Assembly: GCA_964597445.1 (NCBI GenBank)
Contig: CAZQXO010000002.1
Coordinates: 46,744-110,743, forward strand
Direction: 5' to 3'
Length of the DNA stretch: 64,000 bases
Origin: UBA10649 sp964597445
GTDB taxonomy: Bacteria; Actinomycetota; Actinomycetes; S36-B12
Made by a program: the position numbers and the translations under genes
Shown: one piece after another, positions 25,557-34,665 of the stretch
Position numbering within the stretch: position 1 is the first letter of the stretch
Layout of the letters: every line of letters starts with the position of its first letter
The notes under the pieces: model-generated
What the model saw: the letters and a program-made list of their open reading frames with translations, nothing else
Told to the model about the DNA's origin: nothing
Database searches by the model: none

Positions 25557-26327
25557 GTGACCCGGCGCATCAACCTCATCTGGCCACCCATCCTTGTGGG
25601 TGTCCTGTTCCTGGGTGCCTGGCAGCTGCTCGTGGTGAGTCGCGACATCCAGCCGTACCTGCTGCCTGCGCCCAGCCTCATCGGGGAGAACTTCTTCGGG
25701 AACATGGACCTGATGTGGTCCACGGCCATCTACACCGCGGTCACGGCGCTGCTCGGCCTCGTCTTCGGCACGGCTGCAGGACTCCTGGCTGCCTTCCTCG
25801 CCCAGAGATTCATCGTGGTCAACAACATGGTCACCCCCCTGGCCGCCGGACTCGCCGCCGTGCCCATCGTCGCCCTCACGCCGATCCTCAACAACATGTT
25901 CGACATCACCAGTCGAACGCCCAGGGTGCTGGTGACCGCGATCATCGTCTTCTTCCCCGTGTTCGTGAACGTCACGCGGGGCCTGGTCCAGGTGCAGCCG
26001 GTGCAGCTCGAACTCATGCGCTCGATGAGCGCCCAGCCTCGGACGGTCCTTCGGCTGCTGCGCATCCCGAACGCCATCCCCTTCTTCTTCACGGCCATGA
26101 AGATCACCGCACCCATGGCCGTGATCGCCGCCCTCGTTGCCGAGTACTTCGGAGGGCCGCAACTCGGACTTGGCAGCCGGATCGCGTCATCGGCTGCCAA
26201 CACTGCCTACGGCCGAGCGTGGGCATACGTCGTCGCAGCGATCATCACGGGACTGCTGTTCTACCTGGTAGTCCTGCTGGCCGAGCGCTGGGCGGCACCG
26301 TGGACGGGTCGATCACGTTCGGCCTGA
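25557..26327 (+). CDS. ABC transporter permease, second subunit
   Basis: 256 residues, about six membrane segments. The coupling loop LELMRSMSAQPRTVLRLLRIP closely matches that of the first permease, so the two probably arose by duplication and form the pore together. The GTG start lies two bases after the ATPase stop. Confidence 0.9.
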   Translation: MTRRINLIWPPILVGVLFLGAWQLLVVSRDIQPYLLPAPSLIGENFFGNMDLMWSTAIYTAVTALLGLVFGTAAGLLAAFLAQRFIVVNNMVTPLAAGLAAVPIVALTPILNNMFDITSRTPRVLVTAIIVFFPVFVNVTRGLVQVQPVQLELMRSMSAQPRTVLRLLRIPNAIPFFFTAMKITAPMAVIAALVAEYFGGPQLGLGSRIASSAANTAYGRAWAYVVAAIITGLLFYLVVLLAERWAAPWTGRSRSA

Positions 26328-26345
26328 CAACCTAGAGGAGGAAGT

Positions 26346-27563
26346 ATGCGCAAGACCGCACGCAGTCGATGGGTCGCCGCCACCGGCGTCGTCATCGCCG
26401 GGGCACTTGCCCTCACCGCCTGCAGCAGCGACTCAGGCTCCACGGAGGAGCCCGCCGCTTCTGCGCCGGCTGAGGAGGCCCCTGCCGAGGAGGCTCCCGC
26501 AACGGACGCCGCCGCCAGTGGTGAGTGCACCGAGCTCACACCCGTGAGCCTGCAGCTCCAGTGGTTCGCCCAGGCCCAGTTCGCCGGCTACTACGCAGCC
26601 AAGGACAAGGGCTACTACGAGGCCCAGTGCCTCGATGTCACGATCCTCGAGGGTGGCGTGGACATCGTCCCGCAGACGGCTCTCGCTCAGGGCAACACCG
26701 ACTTCGCGATCGCCTGGGTTCCCAAGGCCCTCGCATCGCGGGAGCAGGGCGCCGGCATCGTGAACGTGGCGCAGGTGTTCCAGCGCTCCGGCACGCTGCA
26801 GGTCGCGTGGGCAGACTCCGGCATCACCACGCCGGCGGACTTCAAGGGCAAGAAGATCGGAAACTGGGGCTTCGGCAACGAGTTCGAGGTCTTCGCAGCC
26901 ATCACCGAGGCCGGTCTCGACCCGGCCACGGATGTCGAGCTCGTGCAGCAGCAGTTCGACATGCAGGGCCTGCTCAACCGCGAGATCGATGCGGCTGAGG
27001 CCATGACCTACAACGAGTACGCCCAGCTGCTCGAGACGAAGAACCCCGAGACAGGTGAGCTCTACAAGCCTGAGGACTTCAACGTCATCTCCTACGAGGA
27101 GGTCGGCGTGGGCATGCTTCAGGACTCCATCTGGGCATCGGAGGAGCGCCTGGCGGATACGGCGTATCAGGACATCACGCAGCGCTTCGTGACCGCGTCC
27201 CTCCAGGGCTGGATCCACTGCCGCGACAACGCCGAGGAGTGCGCGACCCTGGTCACGGCGGCGGGCTCCAAGCTCGGTGCCAGCCACCAGCTGTGGATGA
27301 TGAACGAGGTCAACAAGCTCATCTGGCCCTCCCCGGCCGGCGTGGGCGTGATGAACCCGGATGCCTGGGCTCAGACCGTGGCGATCTCGCTCAACACCAA
27401 GAACCTCGAGGGCTCGACGGTCATCACGGCCGAGCCGGCTGAGGGCTCTTGGACCAACCAGTACGCCGTGGCCGCGAACGAGCAGCTCACGGCCGAGGGC
27501 CTGAACACCACAGGGGATGCCTTCGCCCCGATCAGCGTCACCCTCAACGAGGGCGGCAACTGA
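26346..27563 (+). CDS. NMT1/THI5-like substrate-binding lipoprotein
   Basis: 405 residues. Signal peptide with lipobox LTAC (Cys26), then an acidic Ala/Glu/Pro linker, then an NMT1-type binding domain (LQLQWFAQAQFAGYYAAKDKGYY). This fold carries hydroxymethylpyrimidine precursors in thiamine uptake and is reused for other small nitrogen compounds. Placement in a pyrimidine-breakdown operon suggests it brings in a pyrimidine base, dihydropyrimidine or ureide. A strong AGAGGAGGA precedes the ATG, fitting a protein needed in excess. Last gene of the operon. Confidence 0.9.
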   Translation: MRKTARSRWVAATGVVIAGALALTACSSDSGSTEEPAASAPAEEAPAEEAPATDAAASGECTELTPVSLQLQWFAQAQFAGYYAAKDKGYYEAQCLDVTILEGGVDIVPQTALAQGNTDFAIAWVPKALASREQGAGIVNVAQVFQRSGTLQVAWADSGITTPADFKGKKIGNWGFGNEFEVFAAITEAGLDPATDVELVQQQFDMQGLLNREIDAAEAMTYNEYAQLLETKNPETGELYKPEDFNVISYEEVGVGMLQDSIWASEERLADTAYQDITQRFVTASLQGWIHCRDNAEECATLVTAAGSKLGASHQLWMMNEVNKLIWPSPAGVGVMNPDAWAQTVAISLNTKNLEGSTVITAEPAEGSWTNQYAVAANEQLTAEGLNTTGDAFAPISVTLNEGGN

Positions 27564-27572
27564 TCCATCGCA

Positions 27573-27612
27573 CGAAGGAGGGGCCCGGGGTCATCCCCGG
27601 GCCCCTCCTTCG
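27573..27612. terminator. Strong bidirectional hairpin terminator
   Basis: A perfect 18-base-pair inverted repeat with a TCAT loop, nine bases after the stop of the binding-protein gene. There is no long U-tract, as is common in actinobacteria. It lies between convergent genes, 34 bases from the end of the minus-strand dehydrogenase, so it can stop both. Confidence 0.85.
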
Positions 27613-27645
27613 TTGACCACCCTTCACGTTCCCCCGGCACGGGGG

Positions 27646-29091
27646 TCACGAGTCGATGTTCGCCATGACGTGCTTGATGCGCGTGTAGTCCTCGAACCCG
27701 TACATCGAGAGGTCCTTTCCGTACCCCGAGTGCTTGAACCCACCATGGGGCATCTCCGCGACGAGCGGGATGTGGGTGTTGATCCACACCGTGCCGAAGT
27801 CCAGTCCCTTCGCCATGCGCATGGCGCGGCCGAAGTCCTTCGTCCAGACGCTCGACGCGAGCCCGTAGTTGACACCGTTGGCCCAGGCGAGGGCCTGCTC
27901 CTCGTCCGTGAACCGCTGCACGGTGATGACCGGGCCGAAGATCTCGTTCTGGACCATCTCGTCATCCTGCTGCAGCCCGGCGACCACGGTGGGAGCGATG
28001 AAGAAGCCCCGGTCTCCCTGACGAGCCCCGCCCGCAACGATCTCCGCGTGCTTGGGAGCGCGCTCCAGGAAGCCCAGCACCCGCTCGAGCTGGCTGGCGT
28101 TGTTCACCGGAGGCACGAGGGCCTCTCCACCGGGGCCGTCCTCGAACGTGGTGCCTGTCGCGGACGCCTGCTCCGCCATGGCTGCCACGAACGAGTCATA
28201 GACTCCGGCCCCCACGATCATGCGCGTGGCCGCGGTGCAGTCCTGGCCTGCGTTGAAGTAGCCGGCCACCGCGAGCCACTCGGCGGCAGCCTCGACATCA
28301 GCGTCATCGAAGACGACGACAGGCGCCTTGCCACCCAGTTCGAGGTGCACCCGCTTCACGTCCTTCGCCGCAGACTCCGCGACCTGCATGCCGGCGCGAA
28401 CCGAGCCGGTAATCGACACCATCTGAGGGATGCGGTGCTCCACGAGGGATCGGCCCGTGCCTCGATCGCCGCACACCACGTTGAAGACGCCCGCCGGGAG
28501 GATGCCGGCGTCGGCGATCAGTTCCGCCATCCGCACCGTCGTCACCGGGGTGGTGTCACTGGGCTTGAGGACCACCGTGTTGCCTGCGGCGATCGCCGGG
28601 GCGAACTTCCAGACGGCCATCATCATCGGGTAGTTCCACGGCGTCACCTGACCGATCACGCCGATGGGCTCGCGGCGGATGATCGACGTGAAGCCCTTCA
28701 TGTACTCGCCCGCGGCTCGACCCTCGAGGACTCGTGCCGCACCGGCGAAGAAGCGGATCTGATCCACCATCGGGGGAATCTCCTCCGATGAGGTGACGGC
28801 GATGGGCTTGCCGGTGTTCTCGCTCTCCAGCGCGACAAGGTCCTCGGCATTCGCCTCGATCAGGTCGGCGATGGCCAGAAGTGCGCCCTGCCGCTCGGAC
28901 GGTGTGCTGTCACGCCACGAGACGAAGGCCTCCTGTGCTACCCGATAGGCGCGATCCACGTCCTCGGGCGTGGAGACCGGCGCCAGTGCGAAGACCTCGC
29001 CCGTCGTCGGGTTCACCAACTCGCTGGTCGCACCGTCGGATGCGCCGGAGCGCTCGCCTCCGATGACATTGGGGATGATGCGCTCGCTCAT
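27646..29091 (-). CDS. Gamma-aminobutyraldehyde dehydrogenase paralogue
   Basis: 481 residues. Catalytic Glu251 (HLELGGKAP) and Cys285 (GQDCTAATR); the C-terminus has YGKDLSMYGFEDYTRIKHV, as in the paralogue at 15460-16947. The likely reaction is NAD-linked oxidation of 4-aminobutanal or 5-aminopentanal. It is divergent from the lrp-aminotransferase genes, so the aldehyde made by that aminotransferase is its natural substrate. ATG with AGGAGG six bases upstream. Confidence 0.85.
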   Translation of the reverse strand: MSERIIPNVIGGERSGASDGATSELVNPTTGEVFALAPVSTPEDVDRAYRVAQEAFVSWRDSTPSERQGALLAIADLIEANAEDLVALESENTGKPIAVTSSEEIPPMVDQIRFFAGAARVLEGRAAGEYMKGFTSIIRREPIGVIGQVTPWNYPMMMAVWKFAPAIAAGNTVVLKPSDTTPVTTVRMAELIADAGILPAGVFNVVCGDRGTGRSLVEHRIPQMVSITGSVRAGMQVAESAAKDVKRVHLELGGKAPVVVFDDADVEAAAEWLAVAGYFNAGQDCTAATRMIVGAGVYDSFVAAMAEQASATGTTFEDGPGGEALVPPVNNASQLERVLGFLERAPKHAEIVAGGARQGDRGFFIAPTVVAGLQQDDEMVQNEIFGPVITVQRFTDEEQALAWANGVNYGLASSVWTKDFGRAMRMAKGLDFGTVWINTHIPLVAEMPHGGFKHSGYGKDLSMYGFEDYTRIKHVMANIDS

Positions 29092-29186
29092 GTCGTCCTC
29101 CTGATGGTCACGCTGCTGTGCGCAGCGGCGCCTGTCGTCGCCTGGTCCGTGCTCCTGGTGCTCCCGGGCTCACGTCCCGTCGCCAG

Positions 29187-29200
29187 GATTGCATACAATC
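29187..29200. promoter_or_regulatory. GATTG-N4-CAATC operator-like palindrome in the divergent aldehyde dehydrogenase/lrp promoter
   Basis: GATTGCATACAATC: perfect five-base arms around CATA. TACAAT inside it (29194-29199) matches a -10 element reading toward lrp, so a bound protein would block it. Twelve of 14 bases match the palindrome at 37734-37747 (read on the minus strand) ahead of the CoA-transferase operon, so the same regulator may bind both. Confidence 0.55.
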
Positions 29201-29290
29201 TCGCTCAGCCTATGCGGATTCCGTGGCAGATGTCCCGTCTTTCCGCGGAATTCGCTTGAATTCGGGCGGCAGGCTGCGACACCATGCCCT

Positions 29291-29761
29291 ATGGCCCCGC
29301 GAAGCCGGCCCACTCCGGCCATCGACGACACGTCCAAGGCGATCATCGAGCAGCTCCAGCAGGACGGGCGACGGCCCTACGCCACCATCGGTCGGGCCGT
29401 GGGCCTCTCCGAGGCGGCGGTCCGTCAGCGGGTCCAACGACTGCAGGATGCCGGCGTCATCCAGATCGTCGCGGTCACCGACCCGGTGCAGGTGGGATTC
29501 GCGCGGTCGGCCATGATCGGGGTCCACGTCGAGGGCGATGTGGAGGCCGTGGCCGACGCCCTCGCCGGCATGCCGGAGGTCGACTACCTCGTGGTGTGCG
29601 CGGGAAGTTTCGACATCCTCGCGGAGGTTGTCGCGGAGGATGACGACCACCTCCTCGACGTCATCAACGGCCGAATCCGGGCGATCCCGGGCGTACGCGC
29701 CACGGAGACGTTCGTCTACCTGCGTCTGCGCAAGCAGATCTACACCTGGGGCACCAGGTAG
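29291..29761 (+). CDS. Lrp/AsnC-family regulator
   Basis: 156 residues: AsnC-type helix-turn-helix (DGRRPYATIGRAVGLSEAAV) then the ligand-binding RAM domain. Lrp-type proteins respond to amino acids and often control the adjacent aminotransferase. ATG at 29291 chosen because it begins just ahead of the HTH, as in the family; the in-frame extension upstream would cover the operator at 29187. The ribosome site is poor. Twelve bases separate it from the aminotransferase gene. Confidence 0.85.
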   Translation: MAPRSRPTPAIDDTSKAIIEQLQQDGRRPYATIGRAVGLSEAAVRQRVQRLQDAGVIQIVAVTDPVQVGFARSAMIGVHVEGDVEAVADALAGMPEVDYLVVCAGSFDILAEVVAEDDDHLLDVINGRIRAIPGVRATETFVYLRLRKQIYTWGTR

Positions 29762-29773
29762 GACGGTGGCACC

Positions 29774-31153
29774 ATGACACTGAACACGGAGGGCAGCCTC
29801 TCCCAGCGCGCCCAGCGACACCTGTGGATGCCGTTCACGCGTCATTCGGTCTACGACGCCGGCGGTGAGGTGCCGATCATCGTTCGCGGCGAGGGGGCCT
29901 ACGTCTGGGATGAGCGGGGGCGCCGCTACCTCGACGGGCTCTCCGGTCTCTTCACCGTCCAGGTGGGACACGGCCGCCAGGAGATCGGCGACGCGATGGC
30001 CGCGCAGGCGTCCGAGCTCGCGTTCTTCCCGATCTGGTCCTATGCCCACCCCAAGGCGATCGAGCTCGCCGAGCGGCTCGCGCACCTCGCCCCCGGTGAC
30101 CTGTCCCGAGTGTTCTTCACAAGCGGCGGAGGCGAGGCCGTCGAGTCCGCCTGGAAGCTGGCGAAGCAGTACTTCCGGCTGACCGGGCGCCCGGGCAAGC
30201 ACAAGGTGATCTCCCGCGCGGTCGCCTATCACGGAACACCCCAGGGCGCCCTGTCCATCACGGGCATCCCTGCCGCCAAGGAGCCGTTCGAACCCTTGGT
30301 GCCGAGCACGGTGCGCGTCCCGAACACCAACATCTACCGGGCTCCTGACGAGCTGCGCGACGACGAGAAGGCTTTCGGCCGATGGGCCGCTGACCGCATC
30401 GCCGAGGCCATCGAGTTCGAGGGCCCGGAGACCGTGGCGGCCGTGTTCCTCGAGCCCGTCCAGAACTCGGGCGGCTGCTTTCCGCCTCCCCCGGGCTATC
30501 TCGAGCGAGTGCGGGAGATCTGCGACGCCTACGACGTGCTGTTCGTCGCCGACGAGACGATCACCGCCTTCGGGCGGATCGGCGACACCTTCGCGATGGG
30601 TCGGTTCGGCGTGACACCCGACATCATCACGTGCGCGAAGGGCATGACCTCCGGCTACTCCCCCATGGGCGCCATGATCGCGAGTGACCGCCTCTTCGAG
30701 CCCTTCCGCTCGGGCACGGCCTCCTTCCTCCACGGCTTCACCTGGTCCGGGCATCCCGTGGGCGCAGCTGCCGCCCTCGCGAACCTCGACATCTTCGACC
30801 GCGAGGGCGTCCTGCAGCACGTGCGCGACCACGAGGAACCCTTCCGGGCCACCCTCGACCGCCTGCGCGACCTGCCCATCGTGGGCGATGTGCGCGGCGC
30901 CGGCTACTTCTACGGCATCGAACTCGTCCAGGATCGAGCCACCCGGGCGACCCTGACCGACGAGCAGTCCGAGCGCGTGCTCCGCGGATACCTGTCGTCC
31001 GCCCTGTTCGAGAACGGGCTCTACTGCAGGGCCGACGATCGTGGCGATCCCGTCGTCCAACTGGCACCGCCACTGATCATCGGCCAGCAGGAGTTCGACG
31101 AGATCGAGCAGATCCTCCGAAGCGTCCTGACCGAGGCCTGGACCCGACTGTGA
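29774..31153 (+). CDS. Class III omega-aminotransferase (beta-alanine or diamine substrate)
   Basis: 459 residues, PLP-dependent. HLWMPFTRHS near the N-terminus recalls omega-amino-acid:pyruvate aminotransferases; GGGEAVESAWKLAKQY, FVADETITAFGR and PLP lysine Lys289 (TCAKGMTSG) are in place. It could turn beta-alanine into malonate semialdehyde for mmsA, and/or putrescine or cadaverine into aminoaldehydes for the divergent dehydrogenase. In Streptomyces a similar lrp-aminotransferase-aldehyde dehydrogenase set is tied to polyamine use (from memory). The substrate is not settled by sequence. Confidence 0.88.
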   Translation: MTLNTEGSLSQRAQRHLWMPFTRHSVYDAGGEVPIIVRGEGAYVWDERGRRYLDGLSGLFTVQVGHGRQEIGDAMAAQASELAFFPIWSYAHPKAIELAERLAHLAPGDLSRVFFTSGGGEAVESAWKLAKQYFRLTGRPGKHKVISRAVAYHGTPQGALSITGIPAAKEPFEPLVPSTVRVPNTNIYRAPDELRDDEKAFGRWAADRIAEAIEFEGPETVAAVFLEPVQNSGGCFPPPPGYLERVREICDAYDVLFVADETITAFGRIGDTFAMGRFGVTPDIITCAKGMTSGYSPMGAMIASDRLFEPFRSGTASFLHGFTWSGHPVGAAAALANLDIFDREGVLQHVRDHEEPFRATLDRLRDLPIVGDVRGAGYFYGIELVQDRATRATLTDEQSERVLRGYLSSALFENGLYCRADDRGDPVVQLAPPLIIGQQEFDEIEQILRSVLTEAWTRL

Positions 31154-31803
31154 GCCCTGCAGCGGACCGCACCCAGATCCGCCGCCTTCCCCAGAAGGCG
31201 TCGCATGACCGCCTTGAGCTCGAGCGCGTGCTGGACTCCGGGATGGTCGCGCACGTCACCGTCATGGATGAGGACCTGCCGCTGGCCATCCCCGTCGCCT
31301 ATGCGCGTCGCGGCGATGACGTCCTCTTCCACGGGTCCACCGGTTCACGGCTCTTCCGGAGCCTCGCGGCCGGCGCACCGACCTGCCTGACCGTGACGCT
31401 CGTCGACGGACTCGTCCTGGCGCGCAGCGCATTCGAATCCAGCATGCACTACCGCTCCGCCATGGTGCTCGGAACAGCGCGCCGACTGGTCGGCGACGAT
31501 GAGCTCGATGCCCTGCAGGCGATCACGGAGCACCTGCTGCCGGGACGCTGGCAGGAGTGCCGGCACCCCAATGAGAGAGAACGCGCGGCGACCATGACCC
31601 TGTCCCTGCCCCTGGAGCAGTGGTCGCTGAAGATCAGCAGCAGCGATCCCGAGGATGACGAGTCCGACATCGGCCACGAGGTCTACGGCAGCATCTGGGC
31701 CGGGGTCGTCCCGCTCCGGGAGTCCTTCGGACCTCCTCGGCGCGCAGCCGACTGCCCCGATGACATCCCCGTCCCCGGTTACGTCACCGAGTGGCACCGA
31801 TGA
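31150..31803 (+). CDS. Pyridoxamine-5'-phosphate-oxidase-like flavin-nucleotide-binding protein
   Basis: 217 residues with a split-barrel FMN-binding fold (Pyridox_ox_2 type): RRLPQKASHDR at the N-terminus, then LPLAIPVAYARRGDDVLFHGSTGS. Such proteins bind FMN or F420 and are often unassigned. GTG start overlapping the aminotransferase stop (GTGA), and its own stop overlaps the next start (ATGA), so it is made with both neighbours. It may serve the aminotransferase (PLP supply) or the FAD oxidase, but this is guesswork. Confidence 0.75.
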   Translation: MSPAADRTQIRRLPQKASHDRLELERVLDSGMVAHVTVMDEDLPLAIPVAYARRGDDVLFHGSTGSRLFRSLAAGAPTCLTVTLVDGLVLARSAFESSMHYRSAMVLGTARRLVGDDELDALQAITEHLLPGRWQECRHPNERERAATMTLSLPLEQWSLKISSSDPEDDESDIGHEVYGSIWAGVVPLRESFGPPRRAADCPDDIPVPGYVTEWHR

Positions 31804-33185
31804 CCCACCGTCTGCGGCAGCTGTCGCTCTGGTGGGACCAGTTGCCCGATCGCCTCTGCCGCCCCGTGGGACCGCCTCTTCCCGGCAGGACGGACGTGGA
31901 CGTCGCCATCATCGGTGCAGGCTTCACCGGACTGTGGACCGCCTACTACCTCGCTCGACGCGATCCGACCCTGCGGATCGTCGTGCTGGAGGCGGAGGAG
32001 GCGGGGTTCGGAGCGAGCGGACGCAATGGAGGCTGGGCGTCAGCTCTCTTCCCGGCCTCGCTCGATGCGCTCGCGCGCGCCTCGTCACGGGAGGAGGCCG
32101 TGCGCATGAAGCGCACGATGATCTCCTCCATCGCCGAGATCAACCGAGTGGCGCAGCTCGAGGCCTGGGACATCGACTGGACCCAGGGTGGCACCGTCGT
32201 CGCAGCCCGGACACCTCTGCAGTGGAGGACCGCGCAGGAGGAGGTATCCCACAGTCGCGCGTGGGGCTTCGGAGACGATGACCTTCGCCTCCTGGATCGT
32301 TCCGAGGCCCGGACTGCGCTCAACGCCACCGACGTGATCGGCGCCACCTACACGCCCCACTGTGCGGCGATCGATCCCGCGCGCCTCGTGCGCGAGCTGG
32401 CGTTCGCCGTCCATCGATCGGGGGTGCGCATCCACGAGCACACTCGGGTGCAGTCATGCGAACCAGGTGTCGTCCGGACGGAGCACGGGGATGTTCGCGC
32501 GGAGGTGATCGTGCGGGCAACCGAGGGTTACACCCGCACCCTTGCCGGCCAACGCCGCACTCTCGCTCCCGTGTACTCGATGATGCTGGCCACCGAACCG
32601 CTCCCGCCAGACGTGTGGGAGGAGATCGGACTGTCCGGGCGTGCAACCTTCTCCGACGGACGCAACCTCATCATCTACGGCCAGCGCACTGCGGATGACC
32701 GCATCGCCTTCGGTGGACGAGGCGCGCCCTACGCCTTCGGCTCGCGCATCTCCCCCGAGCAGGATCGCAATCCCGCCGTGCATGCCGCACTCTGGGAGGT
32801 CCTCGTCGACATGCTCCCGGCCGTTCATCGGTCGTCCGTGACCCACACGTGGGGAGGCCCCCTGGGCATCCCCCGTGACTGGTGGGCCTCGTGCGGGCTG
32901 GATCGACGCACGGGCCTCGCCTGGTCAGGTGGCTACGTCGGGGACGGCGTGACGACGTCGAATCTCGGCGGCCGCACCCTCGCCGACCTCATCACCGGAA
33001 CCGACTCCGATCTCGTCACGCTCCCGTGGGTGAACCACCGGTCGCGTCACTGGGAGCCCGAACCCTTCCGCTGGCTCGGCACCAACGTCGGCATCAGGGT
33101 CATGACCGCCGCGGATGACACCGAGGCACGCACGGGTCGCCGATCCCGGCGCGCTGCTCTCTTCGCCCGCAAGCTCGGCCACTGA
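31800..33185 (+). CDS. FAD-dependent oxidoreductase, DAO/PuuB-like (second copy)
   Basis: 461 residues. GAGFTGLWTAYYLA is the FAD-binding start and EAGFGASGRNGGW the typical second motif. Probably oxidises an amine or N-substituted amino acid from the same pathway as its neighbours. The domain plan matches the oxidase at 8510-9928, but loops and C-terminus differ, so another substrate is likely. ATG at 31800 chosen for the ATGA overlap; a GTG three codons earlier is possible. Last gene of the lrp operon. Confidence 0.82.
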   Translation: MTHRLRQLSLWWDQLPDRLCRPVGPPLPGRTDVDVAIIGAGFTGLWTAYYLARRDPTLRIVVLEAEEAGFGASGRNGGWASALFPASLDALARASSREEAVRMKRTMISSIAEINRVAQLEAWDIDWTQGGTVVAARTPLQWRTAQEEVSHSRAWGFGDDDLRLLDRSEARTALNATDVIGATYTPHCAAIDPARLVRELAFAVHRSGVRIHEHTRVQSCEPGVVRTEHGDVRAEVIVRATEGYTRTLAGQRRTLAPVYSMMLATEPLPPDVWEEIGLSGRATFSDGRNLIIYGQRTADDRIAFGGRGAPYAFGSRISPEQDRNPAVHAALWEVLVDMLPAVHRSSVTHTWGGPLGIPRDWWASCGLDRRTGLAWSGGYVGDGVTTSNLGGRTLADLITGTDSDLVTLPWVNHRSRHWEPEPFRWLGTNVGIRVMTAADDTEARTGRRSRRAALFARKLGH

Positions 33186-33216
33186 GCACCCGGCGGACGG
33201 GGAGCCGTCAGAGTCG

Positions 33217-34665
33217 TCAGGGCTGACCGGGTGATGTGTATGCGGTCTTGGTCGTGGTGAAGAACTCCACTGCTGCGGTGCCCTGCTCACGAGGCCCGTG
33301 ACTGCTCTCGCCCCGGCCGCCGAACGGGACATGGAAGTCGACACCCGCCGTGGGCAGGTTGACCATCACCATGCCGGCCTTGGAGTTGCGACGGAAGTGC
33401 GATGCTTCGGCCAGGTCGGTGGTCACGATCCCCGCCGAGAGGTTCATCGTGCTGGCGTTGGCCGCAGCGAGGGCGGCCTCGTAGTCGGTAACCCGGATCA
33501 CGGACATGACAGGCCCGAAGACCTCCTCGGCATTGATGCGATCACCGACCTGAGTGCCCAGCGCCAGCGCAGGTGAGAGATAGAAGCCGTCAGCCTCGCG
33601 AACGACTCGCTCACCTCCGATGATCTCGGCGCCCTCGTCGCGCGCGATCCGGAGGTAGTCCTCGTCCTGCGTGAGCTGTGCGGCGTCGACGACGGGCCCC
33701 ATGTCCACTCCCTCGGCGCGCGCGTCACCGACGCGCCAGGTCTCCATGCGTCGGGTCATCGCGTCGACGAATCGATCGTGGATGCCCTCGGTGACGACGA
33801 GGATCGACGACGCCGTGCATCGCTGACCCGTGGACCCGAATCCCCCCTGGACGGCCGACTCGACAGCGGTCGCGAGGTCCGCGTGCTCCGTGATGACCAG
33901 GGGATTCTTGCCGCCCAGCTCGAGCTGCACCTTGGCCCCTGTGAGGACGGTGTCACCCAGGATGCCGCGACCGGTGAGGACGGATCCGGTGAACGTGACG
34001 GCATCGACACCCGGAGCCGTGGTGAGAACGGGGCCGACCTCGGATCCTCGGCCGAGGATGAGATTCAGCGCTCCTGCCGGCAGCCCTGCCCGGTTGAGGA
34101 TGTCGACCAGCTCCCATGCACTCGCCGGCACGAGGTCGGCAGGCTTGAAGACGACCGTGTTGCCGAAGGCAAGGGCGGGTGCGATCTTCCATGCCGGAAT
34201 CGCGATGGGGAAGTTCCAGGGCGTGATGACGCTGACGACGCCCACCGGCTCACGTGTGACGGTCACGTCGATGCCGGGGCGCACGGAGTCGAGAGCGAGT
34301 CCGTGGGGCTGGAGTGCCGCACCGGCGAAGTACTTCAGGATCTGGGCGGCGCGAACGACCTCGGCCCGGGCCTCGGGGTACGTCTTCCCCTCCTCCCGGG
34401 CGAGCAGATCCCCCAGTTCGTCCGCCCGCGCGAGGACCTCACTCCCCGCTCGGTCGAGGACGGACGAGCGCTCCCAAGGCGTGCTGCGCGACCAGGCGGG
34501 GAATGCGGAGGCCGCGGCGTCGATCGCCGCATGCGCCGTCGCAGCATCGGCGAGGTGGGCCACGCCCACCACGTCGCGGACGTCTGAGGGGTTCGCGTTC
34601 ACTCGCTCTGCGCCCGCCGGGACGGGCCTGCCGGCGACGACGGACGTGAAGGTGCGCACGCTCAT
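33217..34665 (-). CDS. Aldehyde dehydrogenase, 2-oxoglutarate-semialdehyde/glutarate-semialdehyde type
   Basis: 482 residues. Glu249 (QLELGGKNP) and Cys283 (GSTGQRCTASS) are catalytic; EEGKTYPEARAEVVRAAQIL matches the KGSADH/YcbD branch of the family. Next to a glutaryl-CoA dehydrogenase gene its likely substrate is glutarate semialdehyde (giving glutarate); succinate or 2-oxoglutarate semialdehyde are alternatives. Its ATG overlaps the stop of that gene by four bases. Last gene of the four-gene operon, 31 bases from the convergent FAD oxidase. Confidence 0.85.
   Translation of the reverse strand: MSVRTFTSVVAGRPVPAGAERVNANPSDVRDVVGVAHLADAATAHAAIDAAASAFPAWSRSTPWERSSVLDRAGSEVLARADELGDLLAREEGKTYPEARAEVVRAAQILKYFAGAALQPHGLALDSVRPGIDVTVTREPVGVVSVITPWNFPIAIPAWKIAPALAFGNTVVFKPADLVPASAWELVDILNRAGLPAGALNLILGRGSEVGPVLTTAPGVDAVTFTGSVLTGRGILGDTVLTGAKVQLELGGKNPLVITEHADLATAVESAVQGGFGSTGQRCTASSILVVTEGIHDRFVDAMTRRMETWRVGDARAEGVDMGPVVDAAQLTQDEDYLRIARDEGAEIIGGERVVREADGFYLSPALALGTQVGDRINAEEVFGPVMSVIRVTDYEAALAAANASTMNLSAGIVTTDLAEASHFRRNSKAGMVMVNLPTAGVDFHVPFGGRGESSHGPREQGTAAVEFFTTTKTAYTSPGQP

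Noticed and set aside
33187..33233. Terminator between the convergent FAD oxidase and aldehyde dehydrogenase genes
   Set aside because: CACCCGG and CCGGGTG can pair, but over a loop of more than 30 bases and partly inside the dehydrogenase gene; too weak to list.
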